Source: Azospirillum lipoferum
GTDB lineage: Bacteria > Pseudomonadota > Alphaproteobacteria > Azospirillales > Azospirillaceae
Assembly: GCF_024170005.1 (NCBI RefSeq)
Contig: NZ_JALJXJ010000002.1
Coordinates: 124,001-188,000, forward strand
DNA length: 64,000 nt
Direction: 5' to 3'
Part shown: positions 10,256-20,394 of the stretch, one piece after another
How positions within the stretch are numbered: the first letter of the stretch is position 1
Layout of the letters: each line of letters starts with the position of its first letter
Position numbers and translations under genes: made by a program
The notes under the pieces: model-generated
Databases searched by the model: none
Seen by the model: only the letters and a program-made list of their open reading frames with translations
Told to the model about the DNA's origin: nothing

Positions 10256-10284
10256 TTGCCATTGGGCAGCCTTGGAACTATGCT
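10256..10284 (+). promoter_or_regulatory. Candidate sigma-70 promoter of gltA
   Basis: TTGCCA (5 of 6 to the -35 consensus) at 10256-10261, a 17-base spacer, and TATGCT at 10279-10284. It lies 55 bases before the gltA start. Predicted from sequence only. Confidence 0.45.
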
Positions 10285-10339
10285 GCGCCGACGAAAAAAG
10301 GGCACCAAGCCCGACCCTCAACGATAAGGACGTGCCGAG

Positions 10340-11653
<1,314 letters not shown>

Positions 11654-11675
11654 CCGGCCCACAGCCCATATCGGA

Positions 11676-11849
11676 ATGGGCGGCTCCAACGGAGCCGCCC
11701 AGGACCCGACTGCGTACATCGTTCCGGCCCGGCGGGTGCGTCTGCGCGCGCCGGCCAACGACAACCGGGCGCCGCTCGGGTGGCGGATGCGCCGTCTGGT
11801 TGTCTATCTGCTGATTCTGGCACTGATAGCCGGAATTGTGTTCGTCTGA
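11676..11849 (+). CDS. Small tail-anchored membrane protein
   Basis: A 57-residue ORF with a basic, Pro/Asn-rich first half, an A-N-D-N-R-A-P-L motif, then Trp-Arg-Met-Arg-Arg and one membrane helix of about 19 residues at the very C-terminus. It would sit with its N-terminus in the cytoplasm. The ATG at 11676 is used here; an in-frame GTG at 11646 overlaps the gltA stop and would add ten residues. The start codon lies at the base of the hairpin at 11678-11700, which could mask it. A-N-D-N-R segments recur in small alphaproteobacterial proteins, but I know of no function. Confidence 0.5.
   Translation: MGGSNGAAQDPTAYIVPARRVRLRAPANDNRAPLGWRMRRLVVYLLILALIAGIVFV
11678..11700 (+). terminator. 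Strong hairpin after gltA, no T-run
   Basis: A perfect 10-bp stem, GGGCGGCTCC paired with GGAGCCGCCC, around an AAC loop, 24 bases past the gltA stop. No T-run follows, so it may stabilise the gltA 3' end rather than stop transcription, and it overlaps the start of the small membrane ORF. Confidence 0.5.
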
Positions 11850-11858
11850 GGTGGCATC

Positions 11859-12257
11859 TCAGTTTTCGCCATCCAGCGCGAAGCCCTCGTCGGTCCAGCC
11901 CGTCACGCCGCCGATCATCAGCTTGACAGGCCGCCCGAGCCGTGCCAGCCGCAAGGCCGCACGATCCGCCCCGTTGCAATGCGGACCGGCGCAATAGACG
12001 ACAAACAGCGTCCCCTCAGGCCATTCCTCCATGCGCCGCTCGGTCATCTTGCCGTGCGGCAGGTTTAGCGCACCCGGCACATGCCCCCGTGCATAAGCCG
12101 CCGGACCGCGAACGTCGAGCAGGACGAAATCCGGTGATCCGGACTTCAGCGACTCATGCACGTCCCAGCAATCGGTCTCGAACGACAAGCGCTTGGCAAA
12201 ATGGGCAGCCGCATCTTCGGACGGGGCGGCAGGAATTTCGGTGACAAGACTGGTCAT
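11859..12257 (-). CDS. Rhodanese-like domain protein
   Basis: A single rhodanese domain of about 132 residues, able in principle to carry sulfur as a persulfide. The active-site loop CAGPHCNGADRAA contains the expected Cys near residue 88 plus a second Cys four residues later. The D-V-R-x-x-x-A-Y-x-x-G-H-V-P-G-A box typical of rhodaneses is upstream at about 54-69. Start codons at 12257, 12272 and 12299 are all in frame; none has a strong ribosome site, and 12257 best matches the domain boundary. It is divergent from an FtrA-type regulator, a pairing I recall in other proteobacteria, which suggests that the regulator controls it. Confidence 0.85.
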   Translation of the reverse strand: MTSLVTEIPAAPSEDAAAHFAKRLSFETDCWDVHESLKSGSPDFVLLDVRGPAAYARGHVPGALNLPHGKMTERRMEEWPEGTLFVVYCAGPHCNGADRAALRLARLGRPVKLMIGGVTGWTDEGFALDGEN

Positions 12258-12328
12258 GGCGTCCGCTTTCATAATTATCTGAACCAGGGTGACGGCCACA
12301 TCATTCCTTCGAAGGCTGAGACTGGAAA

Positions 12329-13393
12329 GTGGCGCGTTTGCCAGCTATCGTTCAGTTCATGCCAAAATCCTCGCCTCCGTTGGTAGTCACCCTCGCCTAT
12401 GACGGCCTCTGCACCTTCGAGTTCGGCGTCGCCGTCGAAGTCTTCGGCCTGCCACGTCCGGAACTTGGACCAGATTGGTATCGCTTTGCAGTGGCGGCAC
12501 TCGATCCTGGCCCGTTGCGTGCCATGGGTGGCATCCGTGTCGAAGCCGATGGCGGCATCGACCTCCTCGATCAAGCCGACATCATCGTCGTTCCCGGCTG
12601 GCGCGGTGCCCGCGAACCGGCGCCCGAGCGGCTGGTTGCGGCGTTGCGCCGTGCCGATGCTCGCGGTGCCCGCATCCTGTCGATCTGTTCCGGCGCCTTC
12701 GTCCTTGCCGCTGCCGGTCTTCTGAGCGGCCGCCGGGCGACCACCCACTGGCGCTACGCTTCGATGCTCACGGATCTCTATCCCGACATCCAGGTCGTGC
12801 CGGACGTCCTGTATGTGGACGAGGGAAACATCCTGACCTCCGCGGGGAGCGCTGCCGGCATTGACCTCTGCCTGCATCTGGTCCGTCGCGATTTCGGACC
12901 GGAAGCGGCGAACAGCGTCGCCCGCCGGCTGGTGGTGCAGCCTCACCGTGAAGGTGGGCAAGCACAGTTCATCGAAGCGCCCGTGCCCACAGCCCGCGAA
13001 GGCGCCCGCCTCGCCCCTCTGCTCGACCATCTGCGAGAAACCCTGGTGGAGGACCACAGCCTGTCCAGCATGGCCTCGCGGGCCGGCATGAGCCTGCGCA
13101 CCTTCCTGCGCCGCTTTCAGGCAATGACCGGCACCACCCCGGGCGAATGGCTGCTGATGGAGCGACTGACCCGCGCCCGCGATCTGTTGGAACGCAGCAG
13201 CCTGCCGGTGGAGGAGGTGGCGACCCTGACCGGCTTCGGCTCCGCCGCCACTCTCCGGCACCATTTCAGGCAACGACTGGGCCTCAGCCCCGCCAATTAC
13301 CGGGCGCGTTTCCGCCAGCTTCCGGTTTCCGATCCGGCAACATCGAAAAAGGGCGCGGTCGTCACCGGCCGCGCCCCCCTTCAAGACCTGTGA
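12329..13393 (+). CDS. ftrA: FtrA-type transcriptional regulator (DJ-1/PfpI plus AraC HTH)
   Basis: Two-domain regulator of the GlxA/FtrA group. Residues 20-190 form a DJ-1/PfpI-like amidotransferase fold with the nucleophile-elbow sequence SICSGAFVLAAAG (Cys near 121), which usually senses rather than catalyses. Residues about 235-335 form an AraC double helix-turn-helix (MSLRTFLRRF and ATLRHHFRQRLG). The start is uncertain: GTG at 12329 or ATG at 12359; the latter begins where homologues usually do. It is divergent from the rhodanese, its likely target. The last 48 bases of the gene double as the terminator hairpin of gloA on the other strand. Confidence 0.85.
   Translation: MARLPAIVQFMPKSSPPLVVTLAYDGLCTFEFGVAVEVFGLPRPELGPDWYRFAVAALDPGPLRAMGGIRVEADGGIDLLDQADIIVVPGWRGAREPAPERLVAALRRADARGARILSICSGAFVLAAAGLLSGRRATTHWRYASMLTDLYPDIQVVPDVLYVDEGNILTSAGSAAGIDLCLHLVRRDFGPEAANSVARRLVVQPHREGGQAQFIEAPVPTAREGARLAPLLDHLRETLVEDHSLSSMASRAGMSLRTFLRRFQAMTGTTPGEWLLMERLTRARDLLERSSLPVEEVATLTGFGSAATLRHHFRQRLGLSPANYRARFRQLPVSDPATSKKGAVVTGRAPLQDL
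13346..13376 (-). terminator. Rho-independent terminator of gloA / lpx operon
   Basis: On the minus strand: stem GGGCGCGG with CCGCGCCC, 10-base loop, then five T. It ends the gloA transcript 29 bases past the gloA stop, and lies entirely inside the 3' coding end of the convergent FtrA-type gene. Confidence 0.75.
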
Positions 13394-13404
13394 CTGCCGA
13401 ACGG

Positions 13405-13800
13405 TTACTTCCGTTCGATCAACTCCACCTTGTAGCCGTCCGGATCCTCGATGAAGGCGATCACGGTGCTGCCGTGCTTCATCGGGCCGGGCGGACGCGG
13501 GATCTTGACGCCTTCGGCCGCCAGCTTTTCGCAGGTGGCGTAGATGTCCGGCACGCCCAGCGCAATGTGACCATAGGCGGTGCCGATCTCGTACGGTTCC
13601 TTCTGGTCCCAGTTGTGGGTCAGTTCCAGAACAGCGGTGTCGGACTCCTCGCCATAGCCGACGAAGGCCAGGGTGAAACGGCCGCCTTCATAGTCGTTGC
13701 GGCGCAGCAGCTTCATGCCGAGCAGCCGGGTGTAGAAGTCCAACGACTTCTCCAGATCCAGCACGCGCAGCATCGTGTGCAGCAGACGGAATTCGCTCAT
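13405..13800 (-). CDS. gloA: Lactoylglutathione lyase (glyoxalase I)
   Basis: Converts the methylglyoxal-glutathione hemithioacetal to lactoylglutathione, detoxifying methylglyoxal in the cytosol. The 131-residue protein is the standard bacterial form with two beta-alpha-beta-beta-beta modules. The four metal ligands are visible: His8 in LLHTM, Glu near 59 in VLELTHN, His near 77 in YGHIALGV and Glu near 127 in YKVELIE. It starts 18 bases after the lpxB stop, so it probably ends the long lpx operon, and its terminator follows directly. Confidence 0.95.
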   Translation of the reverse strand: MSEFRLLHTMLRVLDLEKSLDFYTRLLGMKLLRRNDYEGGRFTLAFVGYGEESDTAVLELTHNWDQKEPYEIGTAYGHIALGVPDIYATCEKLAAEGVKIPRPPGPMKHGSTVIAFIEDPDGYKVELIERK

Positions 13801-13818
13801 GGTCTTTCGTACTCCCGT

Positions 13819-15030
13819 TCAGGGTTTGCCCGTTTTGGGGCTGTTCGGGCGATGCTCTGCGACGACGTCGAGAATGGCACGGGCGGCCCGTTCGCTGGGC
13901 GGAGTGTCTCCCTGCCCCAGCCAGCGGGCAACCTCGGCGACGCCGTCAATCTGCATCTGACGCGCAGCCGGATCGTCCAGCAGTCTGCCAAGTTCGCTGG
14001 CCAGCTTATCCGGACGGCAATCCTGTTGCAGCAGTTCCGGAACCAGCATCCGATCGAGCATCAGGTTGACGAGGTTTACATACTTGACCCGGATCAGCCG
14101 TCGATAGAGCGCGACGGTCACTGGATTGAGCCGATAGGCGATGACCGTCGGCAGCCGGGCGAGCGCCAATTCCAGCGCAACAGTGCCGGAGGCCGCAAGT
14201 GCCGCCTCCGCCGCCGCGAACGCATCGTATTTTTTGGCATCACCCTCGACCAGCAAGGTGCGGACCGGCCAGTCGGCGATGGCAGCGGCAACGCGGTTGT
14301 GTACCGTCGCCACCGTCGGCACCACCGCCACTAGATTGGGATGGGTGGTGCGCAGCAATTCCAGGGTCGCATGGAAATCCGGCAGCAAGCGGGACACTTC
14401 GCCCTTGCGGCTGCCGGGAAGCACAGCCACGACGCGGTCGGTCGCAGCAATCCCGTGGCGCTGGCGAAAAGCCGGACCGTCGCCCGTCCCGGCCCCGCCC
14501 TCGACCACCGAATGGCCGACGAAGGTGCAAGCCAGCCCCTCCTTCTCGAAATAGGGAGGCTCGAAGGGAAGCACGGCAAGCAGATGATCGTAGATGGCCG
14601 CGTATTTCGCCGCGCGCTTCGGCTTCCACGCCCAGACCGTCGGCGCGACATAATGGATCAGCGGAATGGTCGGCTCGGCCGCCCGCACTTTCTTAGCGAC
14701 GCGCACGGTAAAACCGGGCGAGTCGATGCCAACCACCGCATCCGGCCGCAAGCGCAGGATCTCCGCGACCGTCTGGTCGATGCGGCGGATCAGGTTCGGC
14801 AAATGGGGCAGCAGCTCGAAGATGCCGAACAGCGTCAATTCGGCCATCGGGAACAGGCTGACCAGCCCTTCCGCCGTCATCCGCTCGCCGCCGATTCCGA
14901 CGAAACGAACCCTTCCACCGGTCAGCCGTTTCGCCGCCGCCATCAGCCGGGCCCCCAAAGCATCGCCGGACGGTTCGCCGGCGATCAGGAACAGCATCGG
15001 GCTGTCGTCAGCGATATCGCGGACAGTCAT
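13819..15030 (-). CDS. lpxB: Lipid-A-disaccharide synthase
   Basis: Glycosyltransferase (GT19) joining UDP-2,3-diacylglucosamine and lipid X into the lipid A disaccharide at the inner membrane. The 403-residue length is usual. The N-terminal motif IAGEPSGDALGARLM (about 15-29), the HYVAPTVWAWKPKR segment (about 122-135) and LPGSRKGEV (about 207-215) are conserved family signatures. Its ATG overlaps the lpxI stop (ATGA), and gloA follows 18 bases downstream. Confidence 0.95.
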   Translation of the reverse strand: MTVRDIADDSPMLFLIAGEPSGDALGARLMAAAKRLTGGRVRFVGIGGERMTAEGLVSLFPMAELTLFGIFELLPHLPNLIRRIDQTVAEILRLRPDAVVGIDSPGFTVRVAKKVRAAEPTIPLIHYVAPTVWAWKPKRAAKYAAIYDHLLAVLPFEPPYFEKEGLACTFVGHSVVEGGAGTGDGPAFRQRHGIAATDRVVAVLPGSRKGEVSRLLPDFHATLELLRTTHPNLVAVVPTVATVHNRVAAAIADWPVRTLLVEGDAKKYDAFAAAEAALAASGTVALELALARLPTVIAYRLNPVTVALYRRLIRVKYVNLVNLMLDRMLVPELLQQDCRPDKLASELGRLLDDPAARQMQIDGVAEVARWLGQGDTPPSERAARAILDVVAEHRPNSPKTGKP

Positions 15031-15884
15031 TGCGGGATCTCGATACCGATCACGAACAGCCCGAGCCGGTCGGCCGCTTCGGCAACCGCGGCACGGTCGA
15101 CCAGCAGACTACCGCCGGCCTCGATCGCAACGCCACGCAGGCCGGCAGCCGCCGCCCGCTCCACCGTGGTGACGCCCATGGTGGGTAGATCGATTCGACG
15201 GTCCTGTTTGGGTTTCTTCACCTTGACCAACACACCGCCGGCGCCCGGCCGTGCCAGAGCGGCACAACGTCCGAGCATGGCGTCGGTGCCCTCGATCGCC
15301 TCGACCGCCAGAACGATCCCCTGCTGGACCACCGCGCCCTGTCCGACATCGAGGCCTCCCATGACACGGGCAACCTCGACCGCTCGGGCGATGTCCCGCT
15401 CCGCTTCGGAATCGGGACGGAGCCGGCCCACCGGACCGGCGACGGTCAGCAGATCCTTCAGCAATTCGTGCAAACCGACCACGCGGAATCCGTCCTCTTC
15501 CACCTCGCGCACGACTGCCCGCAACAGCCCGTCATCGCCCAAGGCGCGAGTACCGACGCGGGCGAGAAAACGGGTGGTGCGCCAGTCCGGCATAAGCTCT
15601 GTGAAGGAAGGGCGCTTCACCGGCCCGGCAAGCACGACATCCCCGACCCCTTCCTCGTGAAGGCGACGCAGGATCGTCCCGGCAGCACCGAAGCGGCTCC
15701 AGAGATGCGGAAGCCCGACAACGGTTTGCGGATCGGTGTGACCATCGAAGGCGACGATGAAGACCTCACGCCCCTGCCCGCGCACCGCTTCGGCGATGCG
15801 GGCGGGAAGAGTGCCGCCGCCGGCGAGAATCGCCAGCTTCGGTCCGACTTCCGGCGACCCTATGCCCTGTGGGGTATCGGCCAT
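15027..15884 (-). CDS. lpxI: UDP-2,3-diacylglucosamine diphosphatase LpxI
   Basis: Cleaves UDP-2,3-diacylglucosamine to lipid X and UMP. LpxI replaces LpxH in most alphaproteobacteria and attacks the alpha-phosphate. The 285-residue protein has both DUF1009 halves: N-terminal LAILAGGGTLPARIAEA (about 17-33) and a C-terminal domain with GTDAMLGR (about 198-205) and the KPKQDRRIDLPTMGV segment (about 223-237), which belongs to the conserved C-terminal core. Placement between lpxA (12-base gap) and lpxB (4-base overlap) supports the call. No lpxH is present nearby. Confidence 0.93.
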   Translation of the reverse strand: MADTPQGIGSPEVGPKLAILAGGGTLPARIAEAVRGQGREVFIVAFDGHTDPQTVVGLPHLWSRFGAAGTILRRLHEEGVGDVVLAGPVKRPSFTELMPDWRTTRFLARVGTRALGDDGLLRAVVREVEEDGFRVVGLHELLKDLLTVAGPVGRLRPDSEAERDIARAVEVARVMGGLDVGQGAVVQQGIVLAVEAIEGTDAMLGRCAALARPGAGGVLVKVKKPKQDRRIDLPTMGVTTVERAAAAGLRGVAIEAGGSLLVDRAAVAEAADRLGLFVIGIEIPQ

Positions 15885-15896
15885 CGGCCGGCCGCC

Positions 15897-16691
15897 TCAA
15901 CTCTCGCGCGGCTGGCAGAGAGACCGGGCTTCCTTGGCCCGGATGAAGGACAGCACGTCGGAAATCAGCGCACGCTCGCCGAAATCGCGGCCAACCTCCT
16001 CCACCCGCTCGGCGAAGGTACCCTCCGGACCGAACAGCATGCGGTAGGCGGCGCGGAGGGCGTGGATATCGTCCTTCTTGAAGCCGCGCCGCTCCAGCCC
16101 GACCAGGTTCAAGCCGGCGAGACGGGCCCGGTCGCCCATCACCAGACCGAAGGGGATCACGTCATTCTCGACGCCGGACATGCCGCCGATCATGGCGTGA
16201 GAGCCGATGCGCACGAACTGGCGCACCGCCGACAGCCCGCCGATGATGACATAGTCGCCCAGCGTCACATGGCCGCCCAGGGTGGCGTTGTTCGCCATGA
16301 TGACATGGTCGCCGACGATGCAGTCGTGCGCCACATGCGAGCCCATCATGAACAGCCCGTCATTCCCGACGCGGGTGATCATCCCGCCGCCTTCGGTGCC
16401 GGGGTTCATCGTCACATGCTCGCGGATCTGGTTGCGAGCGCCGATGACCAGTTCCGACGGCTCGCCGTGGAACTTCAGATCCTGCGGGCGATGACCGATC
16501 GACGCGAAGGGGTAAATGACGGTATCGGCACCAATGCTGGTACGACCGTCGACCGCTACATGCGAAACCAGCCGAACGCCATCGCCCAGCGTGACGTCGG
16601 GACCGACGACGCAGAAGGGGCCGATGTTGACCCCCTCCCCCAGCTTGGCCGCGGGATCGACGATGGCGGACGGATGGATGGTGACGGTCAT
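15897..16691 (-). CDS. lpxA: UDP-N-acetylglucosamine O-acyltransferase
   Basis: Adds the 3-hydroxyacyl chain from acyl carrier protein to UDP-GlcNAc, the first step of lipid A synthesis. The 264-residue protein begins with left-handed beta-helix hexapeptide repeats ([20 protein letters not shown] and onward to about residue 190). The catalytic His lies in [13 protein letters not shown] near 126, and the C-terminal helical domain starts near [12 protein letters not shown]. The start overlaps the fabZ stop by four bases, so the two enzymes that share hydroxyacyl-ACP substrates are coupled. Confidence 0.96.
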   Translation of the reverse strand: MTVTIHPSAIVDPAAKLGEGVNIGPFCVVGPDVTLGDGVRLVSHVAVDGRTSIGADTVIYPFASIGHRPQDLKFHGEPSELVIGARNQIREHVTMNPGTEGGGMITRVGNDGLFMMGSHVAHDCIVGDHVIMANNATLGGHVTLGDYVIIGGLSAVRQFVRIGSHAMIGGMSGVENDVIPFGLVMGDRARLAGLNLVGLERRGFKKDDIHALRAAYRMLFGPEGTFAERVEEVGRDFGERALISDVLSFIRAKEARSLCQPRES

Positions 16692-17170
16692 TTTTCGTCC
16701 AGGATCATGGCGGAATAGACGGCTTCAGCGACGAGGACGCCATTGACCTTGGCCTCGCCCTTGAACTTCCAAACGTTGGCACGCTGGCGCTGCTTGGTGA
16801 CATGGATGTGGATGGTGTCGCCGGGGGTGACGGGACGGCGGAAACGCGCCTCATCGACCGTCATGAAATAGACCAACTTGCCTTCCGCATCTGGACCCAG
16901 GGTCGCGACCACCAGAACGGCGGACGTCTGGGCCATCGCCTCGATGATCAGCACGCCAGGCATGACGGGGCGCGACGGAAAATGGCCCTGGAAGAAGGGC
17001 TCGTTGATCGTGACGTTCTTCACGCCGGTGGCGCCTTCACCGAGCGTCACATCGATCACCCGGTCGATCATCAGGATCGGGTAGCGATGCGGGATCATCT
17101 TCATGATCCGCGTAATGTCGAGGTCGTCGATCTTGTTGCTTTGTGCGTTGTTGTCCGCCGTCACGTCCAT
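16688..17170 (-). CDS. fabZ: 3-hydroxyacyl-ACP dehydratase FabZ
   Basis: Dehydrates 3-hydroxyacyl-ACP in type II fatty acid synthesis. The single hot-dog domain has 160 residues. The catalytic His lies in [12 protein letters not shown] (about residues 27-38) and the catalytic Glu in [20 protein letters not shown] (about 60-79). The frame is open for another 73 codons, but the ATG at 17170 follows AAAGGCGGGCGG and gives the family length. The 226 bases to ompH, where lpxD usually sits, hold no gene but a strong hairpin, so fabZ may have its own promoter. Confidence 0.95.
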   Translation of the reverse strand: MDVTADNNAQSNKIDDLDITRIMKMIPHRYPILMIDRVIDVTLGEGATGVKNVTINEPFFQGHFPSRPVMPGVLIIEAMAQTSAVLVVATLGPDAEGKLVYFMTVDEARFRRPVTPGDTIHIHVTKQRQRANVWKFKGEAKVNGVLVAEAVYSAMILDEK

Positions 17171-17396
17171 TGCCCGGCCGCCCGCCTTTCCACCAACCGA
17201 TAGGGTTTCAGCATTCCCGCTTTCAGGGAACAGGCACCGCCGCCCCAACGGGGAACACCGGTGTCTTCTTGTTTGCTCCGCCTTCTTGCCCCATTTCCGC
17301 GACGACCGCAACGCCGAACCCGGAGGGAACCAAAGCTGGAAACGGAACGGGGCCGCCGCCCCCGTTAAGAGGACGGCGGCCCCGTTCAAACCAGCA
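17171..17396. other. fabZ-ompH spacer lacking lpxD
   Basis: In many alphaproteobacteria lpxD lies between ompH and fabZ. Here the 226-base gap has no credible ORF: the in-frame extension of fabZ lacks homology-like character and a ribosome site. It contains the inverted repeat at 17345-17387 and, presumably, a promoter for the fabZ-lpxA-lpxI-lpxB-gloA section. Confidence 0.6.
17345..17387 (-). terminator. 14-bp perfect hairpin after ompH
   Basis: GAACGGGGCCGCCG at 17345-17358 pairs perfectly with CGGCGGCCCCGTTC at 17374-17387 across a 15-base loop, starting 9 bases past the ompH stop on the minus strand. There is no T-run, so it may attenuate or protect the 3' end rather than terminate fully. 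Confidence 0.6.
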
Positions 17397-18026
17397 TCAC
17401 TGCTTCGGAACGTTCAGCGCGACCTGCGGCAGCTTCTTGTTCACACGCTCCATCACCGCGTCGGTGACGTCGAGCTGCGTGTCGACCAGGACGAACTGCT
17501 GGCGGGCCAGAACGAGGTTGGCGCCGCGCTCGCGGGAGATATCGGCGACCACCTCGACCATCGTCTTGTGAACGACGGCCATCGCTTCGTTCAGGCTGGT
17601 CTCCAGAGCGCGCTTGCGGGTCTGCACGGTCTTCTGGACGTCGGCGACCTGCTTTTCGAAATCGCGGCGCTTGTTGGCGAGCGCTTCCGGCGACAGAACG
17701 GTCTGCTGCTTGCGCAGTTCGTCCTCGTTCTTGCGGAGCTTGTCCTCGAGCGCAGAGATTTCCTTCTGGTAGGAATCACGCAACGATTCAAAGGACTTGG
17801 TGATGCCCTTCGACGCGTTGGAGTCCTGCATGATCTTCTGCACGTCGATCACGGCAATAACCGGCGCCTTCAGCTCCGCGCCCGGCGCCGGAACGTCGGC
17901 CTTGGGAGCCTCTGCCTTGGTCGCTGACTGGGCCTGAGCCGCGCCTGCGGCGAGAACGAGACTGGCAGCCGTGACGGCCGACAGAACGGCGACGCGAAAC
18001 GGCGTCTTCGACAGGGTGGATTGCAT
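17397..18026 (-). CDS. ompH: OmpH/Skp-family periplasmic chaperone
   Basis: Holds unfolded outer-membrane proteins in the periplasm for delivery to the Bam complex. The ATG at 18026 gives 209 residues with a signal peptide ending in Ala-Gln-Ala-Gln (about 33). A Pro/Ala/Lys-rich linker follows, then the OmpH domain starting V-I-D-V-Q-K-I-M with long Lys/Glu/Gln coiled-coil arms (about 75-165). The open frame upstream of 18026 overlaps bamA and has no ribosome site. It starts one base after the bamA stop, so it is co-transcribed and probably coupled with it. Confidence 0.92.
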   Translation of the reverse strand: MQSTLSKTPFRVAVLSAVTAASLVLAAGAAQAQSATKAEAPKADVPAPGAELKAPVIAVIDVQKIMQDSNASKGITKSFESLRDSYQKEISALEDKLRKNEDELRKQQTVLSPEALANKRRDFEKQVADVQKTVQTRKRALETSLNEAMAVVHKTMVEVVADISRERGANLVLARQQFVLVDTQLDVTDAVMERVNKKLPQVALNVPKQ

Positions 18027-18027
18027 C

Positions 18028-20367
18028 TTAGAACCTGGTTCCGAAGCTGAAGCGGACGAGCTCTTTCTTGTCGTAGCCTTCCTTGCGGATCGGCAGCGCG
18101 ACGTCGAGCCGGATTGGACCGAACGGCGATTTCCACGACACACCCGTGCCGATGGAAACGCGGATGCTCTCGTCATCCTTCACGTTCGGATCTTTGATAT
18201 CGACCTTGCCGAGCGTGCCGATGTCGGTGAAGGCATGGCCGAGCAGACCGAATTCCTCCGGCAGACCGAAGGGGAAGCTCATTTCGACCGAAGCGCGCGC
18301 ATAACGCGTACCGCCGAGGGCGTCGCCGGTCGAGATATCGCGCGGGCCGATACCGGCGGTGTTGAAGCCGCGCAGGGTATCGCCACCGATGAAGAAACGG
18401 TCACCCAGATCCACCTTCTTGCCAAGGCCGTGGATATACCCGAGTTCACCGGTCGTGCTGAGCACCCACTGGTCATCGCCGAGCGGCAGATAGTAACCAC
18501 CCGCCAGCTTGTTCCGCAGGAAACGGACCGAACCGCCGAGACCGGCGATGTCGTTGGTCAGGCGGATGAAGTAGCCTTCCGTCGGCGTCAGCTTGCTGTT
18601 GCGGACGTCGTAGGTCAACTCCTGGCCGATCAGCGAGGTCAGACGTTCGCCACGCTGCTCCTGGATGTACTTCGATGCGGTCGTCGGCACTTCCTCGATC
18701 AGCGTGTCCTGAAGCTGGTAGTAGACGCGCTGGCGCAGACGTTCGGTCAGCGGGTAGCCCAGGCGCAGGGCGAAGCCGGTGTTCTTCTCGTTGAACGAGC
18801 TTTCGTCCTGGTAGTTGTAGCGCGTCCTGAAGATGTCGACACCGGCCGACAGGTCGCGGTCCATGAAGTACGGCTCCGTGAAGGAGATATCGTACAGCTG
18901 GCGCCGGCCCGACAGCGTCGCACCCAAGCGCAGATCCTGGCCCCGGCCGAGGAGGTTGCGCTCGCGGATCGAGAAGTCGCCCAGCGGACCGTCGGAGGTC
19001 GAGAAGCCGGCACCAATGGAGATTTCACCGGTGGACTGCTCGGCCACGTCGACATTGACCACGGTGCGGTCAGGCGCACTGCTCTCGGCGGTCGTGATGT
19101 TCACGCGCTCGAAGAAGCCGAGATCCTTGATGCGCTGTTCTGAGCGCTTCAGCTTCGATGCGCTGAAGGGGTCGCCTTCCGACAGCAGCATCTCGCGACG
19201 GATCACCTTGTCGAGCGTGCGGACGTTGCCCGAAATATCGATGCGGTCGACGAAGGTGCGCGGCCCCTCGTTGATCTCATAGGTGATGTCGATCGTGTGG
19301 GTTTCGCGGTTGCGCGAAATCCGCGGCCTGACATCCACGAAGGCGTACTGCAAGTCACCGACGGCGTTCGTCAGCTTCGTGATGGTGTCTTCCACCTTCT
19401 GGGCGTTGTACCAATCGCCTTCGGTGGTCGTCACGCTGTTCTGCAGAACAGCCGGGTCGAGCTGCTTCAGCGAGGTGTTGATGTCGACCTTGCCGAACTT
19501 GTAGCGCTCGCCTTCCTCGATGGTGAAGGTGATGAAGAAGTCCGACTTGTCCGGCGTCAGCTCGGCGACAGCCGACACCACGCGGAAATCGGCATAGCCT
19601 TCCCTCAGATAGAAGCGGCGCAGCAGGTCGCGGTCGTAGTTCAGGCGGTCCGGATCGTAATTGTCATCCGACGTCAGGAAACGCCACCAGGCCGATTCCT
19701 TCGTCTGGATGTTCTCGCGCAGGGTCCCGTCCGAGAAATGCTCGTTGCCGATGAAGGTGATTCCGCGCACGCCGGTACGCACGCCTTCATTGATCTCAAA
19801 CACCAGATCGACGCGGTTCTGGTCGAGCTGAATGATCTTCGGCTCGACCGTCGCGCCGAATCGGCCCTGACGGCGATAGATTTCCTGGATGCGCTGGACG
19901 TCGGACTGGACCCGGGTGCGCGTGTAGACGACACGGGGACGCAGCTGGATTTCCTTATCCAGCGTCTCCTTGTCGATGCGCTTATTCCCCTCGAACGCGA
20001 TGCGGTTGATGATCGGGTTCTCGGCAACCGTCACCACCAGCACATCGCCGTCGCGCTTCAGCACGACGTCGGCGAACAGGCCGGTGTTGAACAGCGACTT
20101 CAGCGACTGGTCGATCCGGTCGGGATCGAACGGATCGCCCGGCTGGATCGTCAGATAGGAGCGGACCGTGGAGGGTTCGATTCGCTGGGTGCCTTCGACC
20201 CGGATGTCGCGCACCGTACCGCCACTGAACACCTGGGCGACCATAGACCCCGTGGCACCCTGCGCCCGTCCGGGCGAGGCTGCGGTCTGGGCGTGGGCGA
20301 CAGACACCGTCGTCATGGCGCAGCCGGCCAGCAGGCCCGCCACCAGAACTTTGCTCGACACCGGCAA
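18028..20367 (-). CDS. bamA: Outer membrane protein assembly factor BamA
   Basis: Central beta-barrel of the Bam complex, inserting proteins into the outer membrane. The 779-residue precursor has a signal peptide (cleavage after Val-Ala-His-Ala-Gln, about 27), POTRA repeats over about 50-400 and an Omp85 barrel to the C-terminal Phe, a typical barrel signal (FGTRF). The IRGF-type motif appears as L-R-G-F-N near 690. The start codon is TTG, preceded by AGGGAG six bases upstream; no ATG fits. The spacing to rseP is 27 bases, and ompH follows after one base. Confidence 0.95.
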   Translation of the reverse strand: MPVSSKVLVAGLLAGCAMTTVSVAHAQTAASPGRAQGATGSMVAQVFSGGTVRDIRVEGTQRIEPSTVRSYLTIQPGDPFDPDRIDQSLKSLFNTGLFADVVLKRDGDVLVVTVAENPIINRIAFEGNKRIDKETLDKEIQLRPRVVYTRTRVQSDVQRIQEIYRRQGRFGATVEPKIIQLDQNRVDLVFEINEGVRTGVRGITFIGNEHFSDGTLRENIQTKESAWWRFLTSDDNYDPDRLNYDRDLLRRFYLREGYADFRVVSAVAELTPDKSDFFITFTIEEGERYKFGKVDINTSLKQLDPAVLQNSVTTTEGDWYNAQKVEDTITKLTNAVGDLQYAFVDVRPRISRNRETHTIDITYEINEGPRTFVDRIDISGNVRTLDKVIRREMLLSEGDPFSASKLKRSEQRIKDLGFFERVNITTAESSAPDRTVVNVDVAEQSTGEISIGAGFSTSDGPLGDFSIRERNLLGRGQDLRLGATLSGRRQLYDISFTEPYFMDRDLSAGVDIFRTRYNYQDESSFNEKNTGFALRLGYPLTERLRQRVYYQLQDTLIEEVPTTASKYIQEQRGERLTSLIGQELTYDVRNSKLTPTEGYFIRLTNDIAGLGGSVRFLRNKLAGGYYLPLGDDQWVLSTTGELGYIHGLGKKVDLGDRFFIGGDTLRGFNTAGIGPRDISTGDALGGTRYARASVEMSFPFGLPEEFGLLGHAFTDIGTLGKVDIKDPNVKDDESIRVSIGTGVSWKSPFGPIRLDVALPIRKEGYDKKELVRFSFGTRF

Positions 20368-20394
20368 ATCACGCTCCCTGGCAAGGGGCTGGTT

